From NCBI RefSeq assembly GCF_009905605.1, contig NZ_JAAAKZ010000003.1:1-64000 (forward strand): a DNA stretch of 64,000 nucleotides. The letters are read 5' to 3'. The notes under the pieces were generated by a model. That model made no database searches and was not told the origin of the DNA. It worked only from the letters and a program-made list of their open reading frames with translations. The translations under genes and the position numbers were made by a program. Below are positions 1-8,291 of this stretch, piece by piece; position 1 is the stretch's first letter, and each line of letters starts with the position of its first letter. This DNA is from Runella sp. CRIBMP (GTDB lineage Bacteria > Bacteroidota > Bacteroidia > Cytophagales > Spirosomataceae).

Positions 1-63
<63 letters not shown>

Positions 64-250
64 AAATTCTATTGAAATTGACTTTCACAAGTCATTTAAT
101 TGTACTGTTTACGCAATTTGTCGTTTTTTTTCTCACCAACCTGTCAAAGAACTTTCGCTTGTTAAATCTCAAGCATTGAGCTGAATCGCTTCCAGCTTAC
201 TCTATTTTAATCTCCTCTTTTTCCCTCCCCCCTTAATCGTTTGGGGTTGC

Positions 251-282
251 AAAGGTCCGAATTTAAATTCGCTTCTCCAAAT
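251..282 (-). promoter_or_regulatory. rRNA promoter P3 (proximal)
   Basis: On the minus strand a TTTG (282-279), a 20-base spacer and GACCTTTG (258-251) are followed by GCAACCCCAAAC. It lies exactly 120 bases from P2 and about 190 bases before the 16S 5' end. Confidence 0.7.
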
Positions 283-370
283 ATTATTTTAAGTTTTTTT
301 TTCAATCCCTAAAACCTACTCAGAACAACTTCTCTATCTTCTCTTTCCCCGCCCTCTCTGTTTGGGGTTG

Positions 371-402
371 CAAAGGTCTCAATTTAATTCCAATCCTCCA
401 AA
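371..402 (-). promoter_or_regulatory. rRNA promoter P2
   Basis: On the minus strand a TTTG (402-399), a 20-base spacer and GACCTTTG (378-371) are followed by GCAACCCCAAA. The -7 box has G in place of T at its first base. Spacing and downstream sequence match P3. Confidence 0.7.
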
Positions 403-474
403 TTTTATTCTAAAATATTTTCGCTTTCAAAATTTTATTCGGATTCCAAATACCACCCCCACCGTTTGGGAGTG

Positions 475-505
475 CAAAAGTACAAATAATTATAACAAGC
501 GCAAA
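475..505 (-). promoter_or_regulatory. rRNA promoter P1 (distal)
   Basis: On the minus strand a TTTG (505-502) is followed by a 19-base spacer and TACTTTTG (482-475). This is a perfect match to the Bacteroidota consensus TTTG/TAnnTTTG. The downstream sequence GCACTCCCAAAC matches the tRNA-fMet promoter at 19906-19923. Confidence 0.8.
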
Positions 506-577
506 AATTAAGACCTGTTTTTCTTTAAAAAAAACTCTATTTTATTGCAATAGACTGAAAAAGAGGGATATGCAGTT

Positions 578-934
578 TTAAAAAAAATCAAGTTCTTCTC
601 TAAAATAGCGAATTACATGCATTTTTAACAGCGTTTCTTGAGAGATAAGACTAAAATGAGGTAGCTTTTCGACTACTTTCCAGTGGGGCCATCCATCTTT
701 ATCTAGCCCTTCCAACTCATAAAAACCCGAAAGACTCAATACTTTGCAGATAGCTATATGCATTAAATCTTGCTTTTGTTCTTTTGTAAACGTGATGGGG
801 CCTTTCCCTAACTCTTGTACACCAATCAAAAACAGTACACCGTTTAAATCTGCAGGTCTCTTTCCAAGCACTTTTTCAAGTACATTGAGAAGTTCTTCCC
901 ACTCTTCGACTAACTGCTCATCCACATTTGTCAT
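578..934 (-). CDS. conserved hypothetical protein, 118 aa
   Basis: I do not assign a function. The 118-residue product has no signal peptide or membrane segment and looks cytoplasmic. It is acidic at the N-terminus (EQLVEEWEELLNVLEKVLG) with a predicted helix, then a short hydrophobic motif VLFLIGVQELG, and ends RYFREELDFF. It lies 48 bases downstream of the AhpD-like gene on the same strand and is probably cotranscribed with it. The rRNA promoters lie just beyond its 3' end, pointing the same way. Confidence 0.75.
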   Translation of the reverse strand: MTNVDEQLVEEWEELLNVLEKVLGKRPADLNGVLFLIGVQELGKGPITFTKEQKQDLMHIAICKVLSLSGFYELEGLDKDGWPHWKVVEKLPHFSLISQETLLKMHVIRYFREELDFF

Positions 935-982
935 GTCTTATGCGTTTAATTTGCTCTAGGAGCGTCAAAAAATAACGTTTAT

Positions 983-1327
983 TTAGGGATTCTCGGATAA
1001 AGCATCCCAATACTCTACGGCACGGCGGAGATGAGGTATCACAATTGTACCACCGATAAGTGTTGCAATAGAAAATACCTCTTGAATCTGCGCTTCTGTT
1101 ACACCAAGCTCTTTGCATTTGCCCAGATGGTATTTCACACAATCATCACAGCGGAGGACCATTGAACACGCCAGCCCCAACATCTCTTTTGTAGCTTCAT
1201 CGAGATGCCCAGGAGCGTAGCAATTGGTATCAAGATTGAATATTCTCTTAATGACGAGATTATCGGAGTCCATAATACGGTCGTTCATCCGACTCCGATA
1301 ATCATTGAATTGTTCTACTAATGACAT
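983..1327 (-). CDS. carboxymuconolactone decarboxylase / AhpD-family protein
   Basis: The 114-aa protein belongs to the all-helical CMD/AhpD family, whose members are either thiol peroxidase-linked reductases or decarboxylases. The diagnostic motif is RCDDCVKYH, giving a redox CxxC pair at residues 60 and 63 and a histidine at 67. The AhpD-type C-x-x-C-x3-H pattern favours an antioxidant disulfide role over decarboxylation. The length is normal for a single-domain member. No peroxiredoxin partner is adjacent. The start ATG at 1327 leaves 29 bases to the end of the upstream glucosidase gene, so the three minus-strand genes may be cotranscribed. Confidence 0.88.
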   Translation of the reverse strand: MSLVEQFNDYRSRMNDRIMDSDNLVIKRIFNLDTNCYAPGHLDEATKEMLGLACSMVLRCDDCVKYHLGKCKELGVTEAQIQEVFSIATLIGGTIVIPHLRRAVEYWDALSENP

Positions 1328-1356
1328 ACTGTATATATATAAGGTACAAAATTCAC

Positions 1357-4044
1357 TTATTCGGGTGTTGTTTCGACAGAAGTGGGAAGACTTCCATATT
1401 TGATTTTATGGACAGATGTGTGTTCTATTAAATCCGCCACTAAGCCCGTCCAACCTGTTTGATGGGCCGCCCCTAAGCCTGCACCCGTATCTCCGTTGAA
1501 GTATTCGTAAAACAGATACAAATCTTTGAAGTGGATACCTTCTTGAAACAACTCATTTCCAGTATATACAGGAATATTTCCGAGCTTATCTCTACGAAAT
1601 ATACTAATAAGCCGCTCTGCGAGTGAAACCGCCGCTTCTTTTACCGTCATTACATTCCCCGAATTGGTAGGATATTCTATTTCATAATCATCACCATAAT
1701 AATTGTAGAATTTCAATAGGGAGTCAATGATGAGAAAATTGAGAGGGAACCAAATCGGTCCACGCCAGTTGGAGTTGCCGCCAAAAATACTGCTATCAGA
1801 TTCTGCGGGGGTATATTTTACCCTAAGAACTTCGCCGTTGACAAAAAATTCATAGGGATGTTCATCATGGTATTTGGATAATGCCCGAATTCCATAAGCC
1901 GAAAGGAACTCTGTTTCGTCAAACATGCGCTTTAGGAGCATTTTCATCCGGTGCCCCCTCAGTAAAGCCAACAAATGTGACTCTCCTTTGCCAGGCTCGT
2001 GCCAACGCGAAATCAACGAGGCCAAATCTGGGCGGTTATTTAACACCCATTCAACGCGACGTTTAAAATCGGGAAGTTTGGTGAGAAGTTCTTCATCCAA
2101 AATTTCAACGGCAAAAAGCGGAATCAAGCCCACCATCGAGCGTACTTTCAACAGTTTACTGTTGCCGTCGGGGGTATGAAGTACATCGTAATAAAACTGG
2201 TCTTCTTCGTCCCAAAGGCTGATTTTTTGATCTCCAAGGGATTTCATTGCCGCTGTAATGTGCAAAAAGTGCTCAAAGAATTTGGAAGCCATGTCCTGAT
2301 ACACTGGGCGCACCAACGAAATCTCACAGGCAATCCGGAGCATATTGAGGGTATACATTGCCATCCATCCAGTACCGTCGGCCTGTTCGAGGTGCCCTCC
2401 TGTTGGCAATTCGGCGCTTCTATCAAATACTCCAATATTATCAAGGCCTAAAAAGCCTCCCGCAAAAATGTTGTTTCCTTCTGCATCCTTACGGTTTACC
2501 CACCAAGTAAAATTAAGAAGCAGCTTATGGAAAATCCGTTCTAGAAAGGCTACATCCCCAATTCCATTTAATTCACGGTCAATTTCATATACTTTCCACG
2601 TAGCCCACGCATGTACGGGTGGATTAACATCCGAGAAATTCCATTCATACGCAGGAAGTTGTCCGTTGGGGTGCATATAATACTCCCGAAGAATTACCGC
2701 CAATTGACGTTTGGCAAAATAAGGGTCCAAACGAGAGAGAGTAACGGTATGGAAAGCCAAATCCCACGCAGCAAACCACGGATATTCCCACTTATCGGGC
2801 ATCGAAAGGATGTTCGCGGTATACATGTGCTTCCATGTAAGGTTACGAGGATAAGCGCGGCCTTTAAACTCAAATGGCATTTTAGGGTCACCTTTGAGCC
2901 ATTCATTGATGTTATAATAGAAGAACTGCTTATTCCAAAGCATCCCAGCAAAGGCTTGGCGCTGAATGGTGCGCAATTCAGGGTCGGTTACATTTTGCTG
3001 GAGGTCATCATAAAACTCATCGGCTTCCTCTTGACGTAGCTTAAATATTTCGTCAAAATCACTGAAAGCATTGGCCTGATTAGTTTGATTAGAAAAACGC
3101 AAACGAATCGAAACGCTTTCGCCCGCAGGAACTACTTTCTTAAAATGCCCAGCGGCTTTAGAACCTATCTGATTAGGATTTACATAGTGTTTTTTACCAG
3201 TAACCACATAATTGTTGATTCCGTCTTTTGTATACGGGTTGGCATTGGGCTTTCCAAAAATACGCTCACTGTTGGTTTCATTCTCGCAAAAAAGCAACTC
3301 ATCCGCTCCTTCTAAAAACAGCTTATATTTTCCCAGTAAACGGTGATTTACTTCTATTTGCCGATTGGCGATTCCATTTAATATAGGTTTATAATTAAAT
3401 TGATCATATCCCCATGACCACGTATTTCTAAACCAAAGGGTCGGCAAAATGGTCAGTGGAGCGTCTTCAGTATAACGGTTATGGGCCGTTATTTTGATGA
3501 GAATGTCATTTTCGTCGGCCTTGGCGTACTCAATATATATATCAAAGTAGCGATTGTCATTAAAAATACCCGTATCCACAATCTCGTATTCGGGCTGGAG
3601 GCGGTTGCGTTTACGGTTCTCCTCGGCGAGTTTGGCGTAAGGGAACGCCACCTGTGGATATTTATATAGCATTTTCATGTAAGAATGCGTAGGGGTACTA
3701 TCTAAGTAGTAGTACAATTCCTTTACATCTTCGCCATGGTTTCCTTCGGGACCAGTTACGCCATAAAAACGCTCTTTGATAATTGGGTCTTGGTGGTTCC
3801 AAAAACCAAAAGCCAAACAGATATGGCCTTTATTATCGGAAATACCCCCAAGGCCATCTTCACCCCAACGATAAGAATAAGAGCGAGAGAGCTCATGAGA
3901 AATAAAGCCCCAAGAGTCTCCCCAGTAGCTATAATCTTCGCGAACGGTTCCCCATTGGCGTTCGGCCAAATAGGGACCCCATTTCTTCCATCCTTTGTTA
4001 TCGGCCCGCGCATGAATACGTTTTCTTTCGGCAGTATCTTTCAT
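1357..4044 (-). CDS. GH63-like glucosidase, 895 aa
   Basis: This large protein resembles the bacterial branch of glycoside hydrolase family 63 (mannosyl-oligosaccharide-glucosidase-like, alpha/alpha-six barrel), which hydrolyses alpha-glucosidic bonds. An aromatic-rich N-terminal region is followed by the catalytic barrel. PWFAAWDLAFH near residue 425 carries the expected acid Asp, and NWRGPIWFP near residue 760 is typical of the C-terminal active-site wall. No signal peptide is visible, so it is probably cytoplasmic and acts on imported or storage alpha-glucans; the exact substrate cannot be read from sequence. A minus-strand TATTTTTG box at 4083-4076, 32 bases before the ATG, is a likely promoter. 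Confidence 0.85.
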   Translation of the reverse strand: MKDTAERKRIHARADNKGWKKWGPYLAERQWGTVREDYSYWGDSWGFISHELSRSYSYRWGEDGLGGISDNKGHICLAFGFWNHQDPIIKERFYGVTGPEGNHGEDVKELYYYLDSTPTHSYMKMLYKYPQVAFPYAKLAEENRKRNRLQPEYEIVDTGIFNDNRYFDIYIEYAKADENDILIKITAHNRYTEDAPLTILPTLWFRNTWSWGYDQFNYKPILNGIANRQIEVNHRLLGKYKLFLEGADELLFCENETNSERIFGKPNANPYTKDGINNYVVTGKKHYVNPNQIGSKAAGHFKKVVPAGESVSIRLRFSNQTNQANAFSDFDEIFKLRQEEADEFYDDLQQNVTDPELRTIQRQAFAGMLWNKQFFYYNINEWLKGDPKMPFEFKGRAYPRNLTWKHMYTANILSMPDKWEYPWFAAWDLAFHTVTLSRLDPYFAKRQLAVILREYYMHPNGQLPAYEWNFSDVNPPVHAWATWKVYEIDRELNGIGDVAFLERIFHKLLLNFTWWVNRKDAEGNNIFAGGFLGLDNIGVFDRSAELPTGGHLEQADGTGWMAMYTLNMLRIACEISLVRPVYQDMASKFFEHFLHITAAMKSLGDQKISLWDEEDQFYYDVLHTPDGNSKLLKVRSMVGLIPLFAVEILDEELLTKLPDFKRRVEWVLNNRPDLASLISRWHEPGKGESHLLALLRGHRMKMLLKRMFDETEFLSAYGIRALSKYHDEHPYEFFVNGEVLRVKYTPAESDSSIFGGNSNWRGPIWFPLNFLIIDSLLKFYNYYGDDYEIEYPTNSGNVMTVKEAAVSLAERLISIFRRDKLGNIPVYTGNELFQEGIHFKDLYLFYEYFNGDTGAGLGAAHQTGWTGLVADLIEHTSVHKIKYGSLPTSVETTPE

Positions 4045-4075
4045 CGTAAGTTAAAATGGGTTAACTGGGAATCCA

Positions 4076-4111
4076 CAAAAATAGTGAATACCCAATACGT
4101 TTTTGTGCAAA
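4076..4111 (-). promoter_or_regulatory. candidate promoter of the GH63-like gene
   Basis: The minus strand reads TATTTTTG at 4083-4076, matching TAnnTTTG. A TTTG lies at 4111-4108, 24 bases upstream, which is slightly long for this class. It ends 32 bases before the GH63 start. Confidence 0.5.
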
Positions 4112-4147
4112 TTTGTACCAAATAAGCATTTATTAACCCTCATCGCT

Positions 4148-4984
4148 ATGGTATTTAATTCTTTTTTACGCCAGAAGTTAATAATTCTTCTGATTTTCAC
4201 CCCCTTTATGGCTGGTTTTGCGCAAATTTATCCACATAAACCCGTTACCGCGCTGTTGGGGGCCATGGATGAAGAAATCGAATTATTACGTAGTTCGTTA
4301 CAAAAACCCAAGATAAAAATGGTTCATGGAATACCGTTTTACTATGGTAAAATCGGGAAGCACCGCGTTGTAATTGTAAAAACGGGAATCGGGAAAGTCA
4401 ATGCAACCATGACTGCCGCCTTTTTACTCCAAAAATTTCACCCAGCGCGCGTTATATTCACCGGCATTGCAGGAGGGCTTCATCCCGATTTAAATCCTGG
4501 CGACATTGTTATCGGGAAACAAACGTTGCAATACGATTTCGGGCAATTTACCAACGAGGGCCTCCAAACTGGAAAAACCCGCAACCCCATCAATCGTGAA
4601 CTAAACCCTTTGTTTTTTCAAGCCGATTCTTTGTTGCTAGCTGCTGCGCAATCGGCCGCTAAAACCACAGATTTCCAAAAATTAGCCAGTCAAGCCAAAC
4701 TTCCTTATATCATAACAGGGACCATCGTCACGGGCGATTTGTTTGTTACATCAGAAACAAAAGTCAATGACCTCCGTAAACAATTTAATGCCGATGCCAC
4801 CGAAATGGAAGGTGCTGCCGTGGCCCAGTTATGTTGGCAACAGCAAGTGCCTTGTTTGGTCATCAGAAGCATGAGCGATAAAGCCGACAGCAAAGCACGG
4901 GAAAGTATTGACAGCTTCAAAAAAACGGCATCTTTTAATTCGGCCCATCTTTTACTCAATATGTTATCTAAACTGCCTAATTAG
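4148..4984 (+). CDS. exported 5'-methylthioadenosine/S-adenosylhomocysteine nucleosidase
   Basis: The nucleosidase core is clear. GAMDEEIELL places the catalytic Glu near residue 42, and GIGKVNA, FTGIAGGL, DATEMEGAAVAQ and RSMSDKAD (catalytic Asp near 244) follow in the family order. The enzyme cleaves the N-glycosidic bond of MTA or SAH to release adenine. I place the start at ATG 4148 because MVFNSFLRQKLIILLIFTPF reads as a signal peptide ending near GFAQ. The same frame stays open to an ATG at 4103, which would bury this signal 15 residues in. A signal peptide is odd for a normally cytosolic enzyme and suggests a periplasmic salvage role. The length is 278 aa. Confidence 0.88.
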   Translation: MVFNSFLRQKLIILLIFTPFMAGFAQIYPHKPVTALLGAMDEEIELLRSSLQKPKIKMVHGIPFYYGKIGKHRVVIVKTGIGKVNATMTAAFLLQKFHPARVIFTGIAGGLHPDLNPGDIVIGKQTLQYDFGQFTNEGLQTGKTRNPINRELNPLFFQADSLLLAAAQSAAKTTDFQKLASQAKLPYIITGTIVTGDLFVTSETKVNDLRKQFNADATEMEGAAVAQLCWQQQVPCLVIRSMSDKADSKARESIDSFKKTASFNSAHLLLNMLSKLPN

Positions 4985-5164
4985 TAAACTTTTTGCGCTT
5001 AATTTGCCGTTCAACCTTACCTAAAAAGGGGCTGTTTATCTTTAAAAGAAAGATAAAATGTTGTATCTTTTTTTTAAAACAATGCATATTTCAAGTGTGT
5101 CTTTAGCGTTACATACTGTATTCCCAATAATGAGCGTCTATCAAGCGCAAAACCTTCATCAATT

Positions 5165-6793
5165 ATGACAAATCGTGAATTTCATCAACAACTGCTGGAC
5201 CAACTCCAAAAACGATATGAACAAGTCAAACTTGGCGGTGGACAAAAAAACATTGAAAAACACAAAGCAAAAGGAAAACTAACCGCCCGCGAACGCATTG
5301 CGTATTTATTGGACAATGAAAATGATTTTGTAGAAATCGGTGCTTTTGTCGGCGATGGCATGTATGCCGAAGAAGGCGGCTGCCCGTCGGGCGGGGTTGT
5401 GATTGGAATTGGCAAAGTATCGGGTCGGCAGTGTGTGATTGTCGCCAATGACGCTACCGTCAAAGCGGGAGCTTGGTTTCCGATAACGGCCAAGAAAAAC
5501 CTGCGGGCGCAGGAAATTGCCATTGAAAACCGTTTACCAATCATTTATTTGGTCGACAGCGCGGGCATTTACCTTCCACTTCAAGCCGATGTTTTTGCTG
5601 ATAAAGAGCATTTTGGGCGTGTTTTTCGCAATAATGCCATCATATCGTCCATGGGCATTTTGCAGGTAGCGGCCATCATGGGAAGCTGCGTAGCGGGGGG
5701 AGCTTACTTACCTATTATGTCTGACGAAGCCCTGATTGTGGAAGGAACAGGCTCCATCTTTTTGGCAGGGCCGTACTTGGTCAAAGCCTCCATCGGCGAA
5801 GAGGTCGATGCCGAAACTTTAGGTGGAGCATCTACGCATTGTGAAATCTCGGGTGTGACCGACAATAAATACCCTGACGACCCATCTTGTTTGGATGCTA
5901 TCAAACGTATTTTTGATAAAGTAGGCCACAACGAAACCGCTGGTTTTGACCGTATTGCGCCTACTCCACCAGTCAAAAATCCCGATGAAATTTTTGACAT
6001 TCTGCCCTCCGACCGCAATAAGCCGTATGATATGCGGGAAATCATTGAACGGATTGTGGATAATTCAGAATTTGAGGAATATAAAAAGCTCTACGGGCAA
6101 ACAATTCTCTGCGGATACGCCCGCGTAGAAGGTTGGGCGGTGGGCATCGTGGCCAATCAGCGCAAAATTGTGAAAGCAAAAAAAGGAAGCGGCACAGCCA
6201 ACGAAATGCAAATGGGCGGCGTCATTTATTCAGATTCAGCCGACAAAGCCGCTCGGTTTATCATGACCTGCAATCAGAAAAAAATTCCGCTCGTTTTTCT
6301 GCATGATGTCACTGGTTTTATGGTGGGCAGTCGGTCCGAACAAGGCGGAATTATCAAAGATGGCGCCAAAATGGTAAACGCTGTCGCCAACTCGATTGTA
6401 CCCAAATTTACGTTTATTATCGGTAACTCTTATGGTGCTGGCAACTACGCCATGTGCGGAAAAGCCTACGACCCTCGGTTGATTTTTGCGTGGCCTACGT
6501 CGCAATTGGCCGTGATGAGCGGGGCATCAGCTGCCAAAACTTTATTACAAATTCAGGTGGCAACGCTCAAAGCCAAAGGCCAAACCATCACGCACGAAGC
6601 CGAAAACGAGCTGTTGACCGAAATCACAGATCGCTATACTACGCAACTTTCCCCTTATTACGCTGCTTCTCACCTCTGGACCGACGGCATCATTCATCCT
6701 CTGGAAACCCGCCATATTATTGCCACGGGAATTGAAGCCGCCAATCACGCGCCGATTTCCAAATCATTCAGTGTAGGCGTCATTCAGACCTAA
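5165..6793 (+). CDS. acyl-CoA carboxylase, carboxyltransferase beta subunit (MCC-like)
   Basis: The 542-aa protein is a biotin-dependent carboxyltransferase of the methylcrotonyl-/propionyl-CoA carboxylase beta type. N-terminal KGKLTARERIAYLLD and GGCPSGGVVIGIGKVSGR are typical of the family. The two crotonase-like halves carry the acyl-CoA and biotin oxyanion holes (SCVAGGAYLP and GNSYGAGNYAMCG). Similarity in the DSAGIYLPLQ segment points to the methylcrotonyl-CoA (leucine degradation) branch, but acyl specificity is inferred. The biotin carboxylase/BCCP subunit is not in the window. The gene stands after a 180-base AT-rich gap with a near-consensus TATCTTTT box, and the next gene begins 7 bases after its stop. 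Confidence 0.9.
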   Translation: MTNREFHQQLLDQLQKRYEQVKLGGGQKNIEKHKAKGKLTARERIAYLLDNENDFVEIGAFVGDGMYAEEGGCPSGGVVIGIGKVSGRQCVIVANDATVKAGAWFPITAKKNLRAQEIAIENRLPIIYLVDSAGIYLPLQADVFADKEHFGRVFRNNAIISSMGILQVAAIMGSCVAGGAYLPIMSDEALIVEGTGSIFLAGPYLVKASIGEEVDAETLGGASTHCEISGVTDNKYPDDPSCLDAIKRIFDKVGHNETAGFDRIAPTPPVKNPDEIFDILPSDRNKPYDMREIIERIVDNSEFEEYKKLYGQTILCGYARVEGWAVGIVANQRKIVKAKKGSGTANEMQMGGVIYSDSADKAARFIMTCNQKKIPLVFLHDVTGFMVGSRSEQGGIIKDGAKMVNAVANSIVPKFTFIIGNSYGAGNYAMCGKAYDPRLIFAWPTSQLAVMSGASAAKTLLQIQVATLKAKGQTITHEAENELLTEITDRYTTQLSPYYAASHLWTDGIIHPLETRHIIATGIEAANHAPISKSFSVGVIQT

Positions 6794-6800
6794 TTGAAAG

Positions 6801-7556
6801 ATGAAAATTTTCTCCTTTCTTACTGTGCTTTTATTCAGTTGGGGCAACTCGTTTGCCTCAACAAATGACTCTTTGTTGTATTTTGCTGACTTAACCCAAA
6901 AAATTGACATAAAACATCCCAAGCCCCGCAACGAAGAGTATGAGATTCGGCTATGGGTGAAAACCGCTCTAGCTTACGGCGATGCGCAGGAATTGTACGT
7001 TATTCATCAGAAAAAGAATCGGCTTACGCTCAAGCAATACTTTTTTTATTCCCAAAAAACGCAGTATCTAAAACATATAGTTACGTTTAAGGCCTCTATA
7101 AAAGACACATCATTGTGGAGTAGCCTAACAGCCCATGATGTTTTAACGTTACCTAATGGTACAGAAATTGTAAGGGACGTTTTTAAAGAAGAGGGTCAAA
7201 AAATGCGTCAGTTTAGAGATACTACCCGCGTAGAAATCATCAATGATTCCATTCGAGTAGTAGGCAGAAGAAGCCGAGGAAAACAAATGATTGTTTTAGA
7301 TGGGACAAGCTATTATTTTGAAATATTTTGCAAAAATACTTTTCATAAATACGCCTATCACTGTCCTGCTACTTATTCACACGCATATCCTCAAAAAAAG
7401 GAGTTTGAAAAGGCTAACACTATTATACAATTGATTTTCAGGGCCTTCAGAGACTATGACAAAAAAATCTGCCGCCAATACTCCAAAAGTCACCATCATA
7501 ATGCCCGTATACAACGGCGCAAAAACACTGGAACGAGCAGTCAGTTCAATTCTTAA
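6801..7556 (+). CDS. hypothetical exported protein, 251 aa
   Basis: I do not recognise the family. Residues 1-20 (MKIFSFLTVLLFSWGNSFAS) form a signal peptide, and the rest is soluble and beta-rich, so it is periplasmic or surface exposed. It starts 7 bases after the carboxylase gene. The last 34 codons run through the first 101 bases of the downstream glycosyltransferase in another frame and become very basic (KSHHHNARIQRRKN). That tail looks like the neighbour's sequence read out of frame, so an ancestral stop near 7450 may have been lost by frameshift, or the GT2 gene starts later, at ATG 7501. Confidence 0.65.
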   Translation: MKIFSFLTVLLFSWGNSFASTNDSLLYFADLTQKIDIKHPKPRNEEYEIRLWVKTALAYGDAQELYVIHQKKNRLTLKQYFFYSQKTQYLKHIVTFKASIKDTSLWSSLTAHDVLTLPNGTEIVRDVFKEEGQKMRQFRDTTRVEIINDSIRVVGRRSRGKQMIVLDGTSYYFEIFCKNTFHKYAYHCPATYSHAYPQKKEFEKANTIIQLIFRAFRDYDKKICRQYSKSHHHNARIQRRKNTGTSSQFNS

Positions 7557-8238
7557 TCAAACCTATCACAATTGGCAGCTTCTTGTACTGGACGACGGCT
7601 CTACTGATGAAACCATTGAGGTAGCAAACCGCTTTTGTGACATTAGGATTCAAGTATTGGCTGAGGGCCAACATAAGGGTATTGCCGCGAGACTGAATCA
7701 GGCAGTTACCCTAGCCACTGGAAAATACATTGCTCGAATGGACTCGGATGATTTTTCTTATCCTGAGCGCCTTTCAAAACAAGTGGAATTTCTGGAAACG
7801 CACCCTAGCGTTGATCTGGTAGGGACTCATATTCGTCTCCTCAACCGTGAAGGTCAAGACATAGGCACTCGTGTTTTCCCGAGCTACCATGCTCAAATTA
7901 CCGCAAGACCTTGGCTCAAAAGTATTTCAGTTGCCCATCCCACTTGGTGTGGCAAAACGGCGTGGTTTCAACAATGGAAATACCGAGACATTCTAAAAAA
8001 CGAGGACCAAGATCTTCTGCTCCGTGCGCATGAAGGCAGCACTTACGCCAATTTGCCCGAAATTTTATTAGACTATACTTTCATTTACTCCTTTCGCAAA
8101 TCCCTTTTTTCCCGTTGGGGATCCGCTTTGATGATGCATCGTTTTTATATACAAAAGGGGGTACCTATTTGGTATACAATTAGCTTATTTTTTGTTTTTA
8201 TTAAATTTTTTCGTGATTTTTTTATAAGAAGATGTTGA
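7456..8238 (+). CDS. family 2 glycosyltransferase
   Basis: The GT-A fold is evident: VTIIMPVYNGAKTLERAV at the N-terminus, LLVLDDGSTDET for nucleotide binding, and RMDSDD as the metal-binding DxD motif near residue 95. It transfers a sugar from a nucleotide-sugar donor onto a lipid-linked or glycan acceptor at the cytoplasmic face. The C-terminus is hydrophobic (IWYTISLFFVFIKFFRDFF) and may anchor it to the membrane. The start at 7456 overlaps the previous gene by 101 bases; ATG 7501 (MPVYNG) would cut the first beta strand, so I keep 7456. It opens a four-gene glycan cluster. Confidence 0.9.
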   Translation: MTKKSAANTPKVTIIMPVYNGAKTLERAVSSILNQTYHNWQLLVLDDGSTDETIEVANRFCDIRIQVLAEGQHKGIAARLNQAVTLATGKYIARMDSDDFSYPERLSKQVEFLETHPSVDLVGTHIRLLNREGQDIGTRVFPSYHAQITARPWLKSISVAHPTWCGKTAWFQQWKYRDILKNEDQDLLLRAHEGSTYANLPEILLDYTFIYSFRKSLFSRWGSALMMHRFYIQKGVPIWYTISLFFVFIKFFRDFFIRRC

Positions 8239-8291
8239 CATACCGAAGACAATAGCGTCTAAAGAGTAGACCTAAATTACTACCGGTAGGG

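Larger units (their letters stand above)
64..577 (-). other. rRNA operon leader and promoter region, no gene
   Basis: This 514-base stretch has no supported coding frame. It is AT-rich and holds three promoter-like blocks facing the rRNA operon (listed separately). The first 190 bases before the 16S start are the transcribed leader, which should contain RNase III and antitermination signals; I could not resolve them by eye. Positions 241-258 and 361-378 are an identical 18-base direct repeat containing the P3 and P2 cores. Confidence 0.7.
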
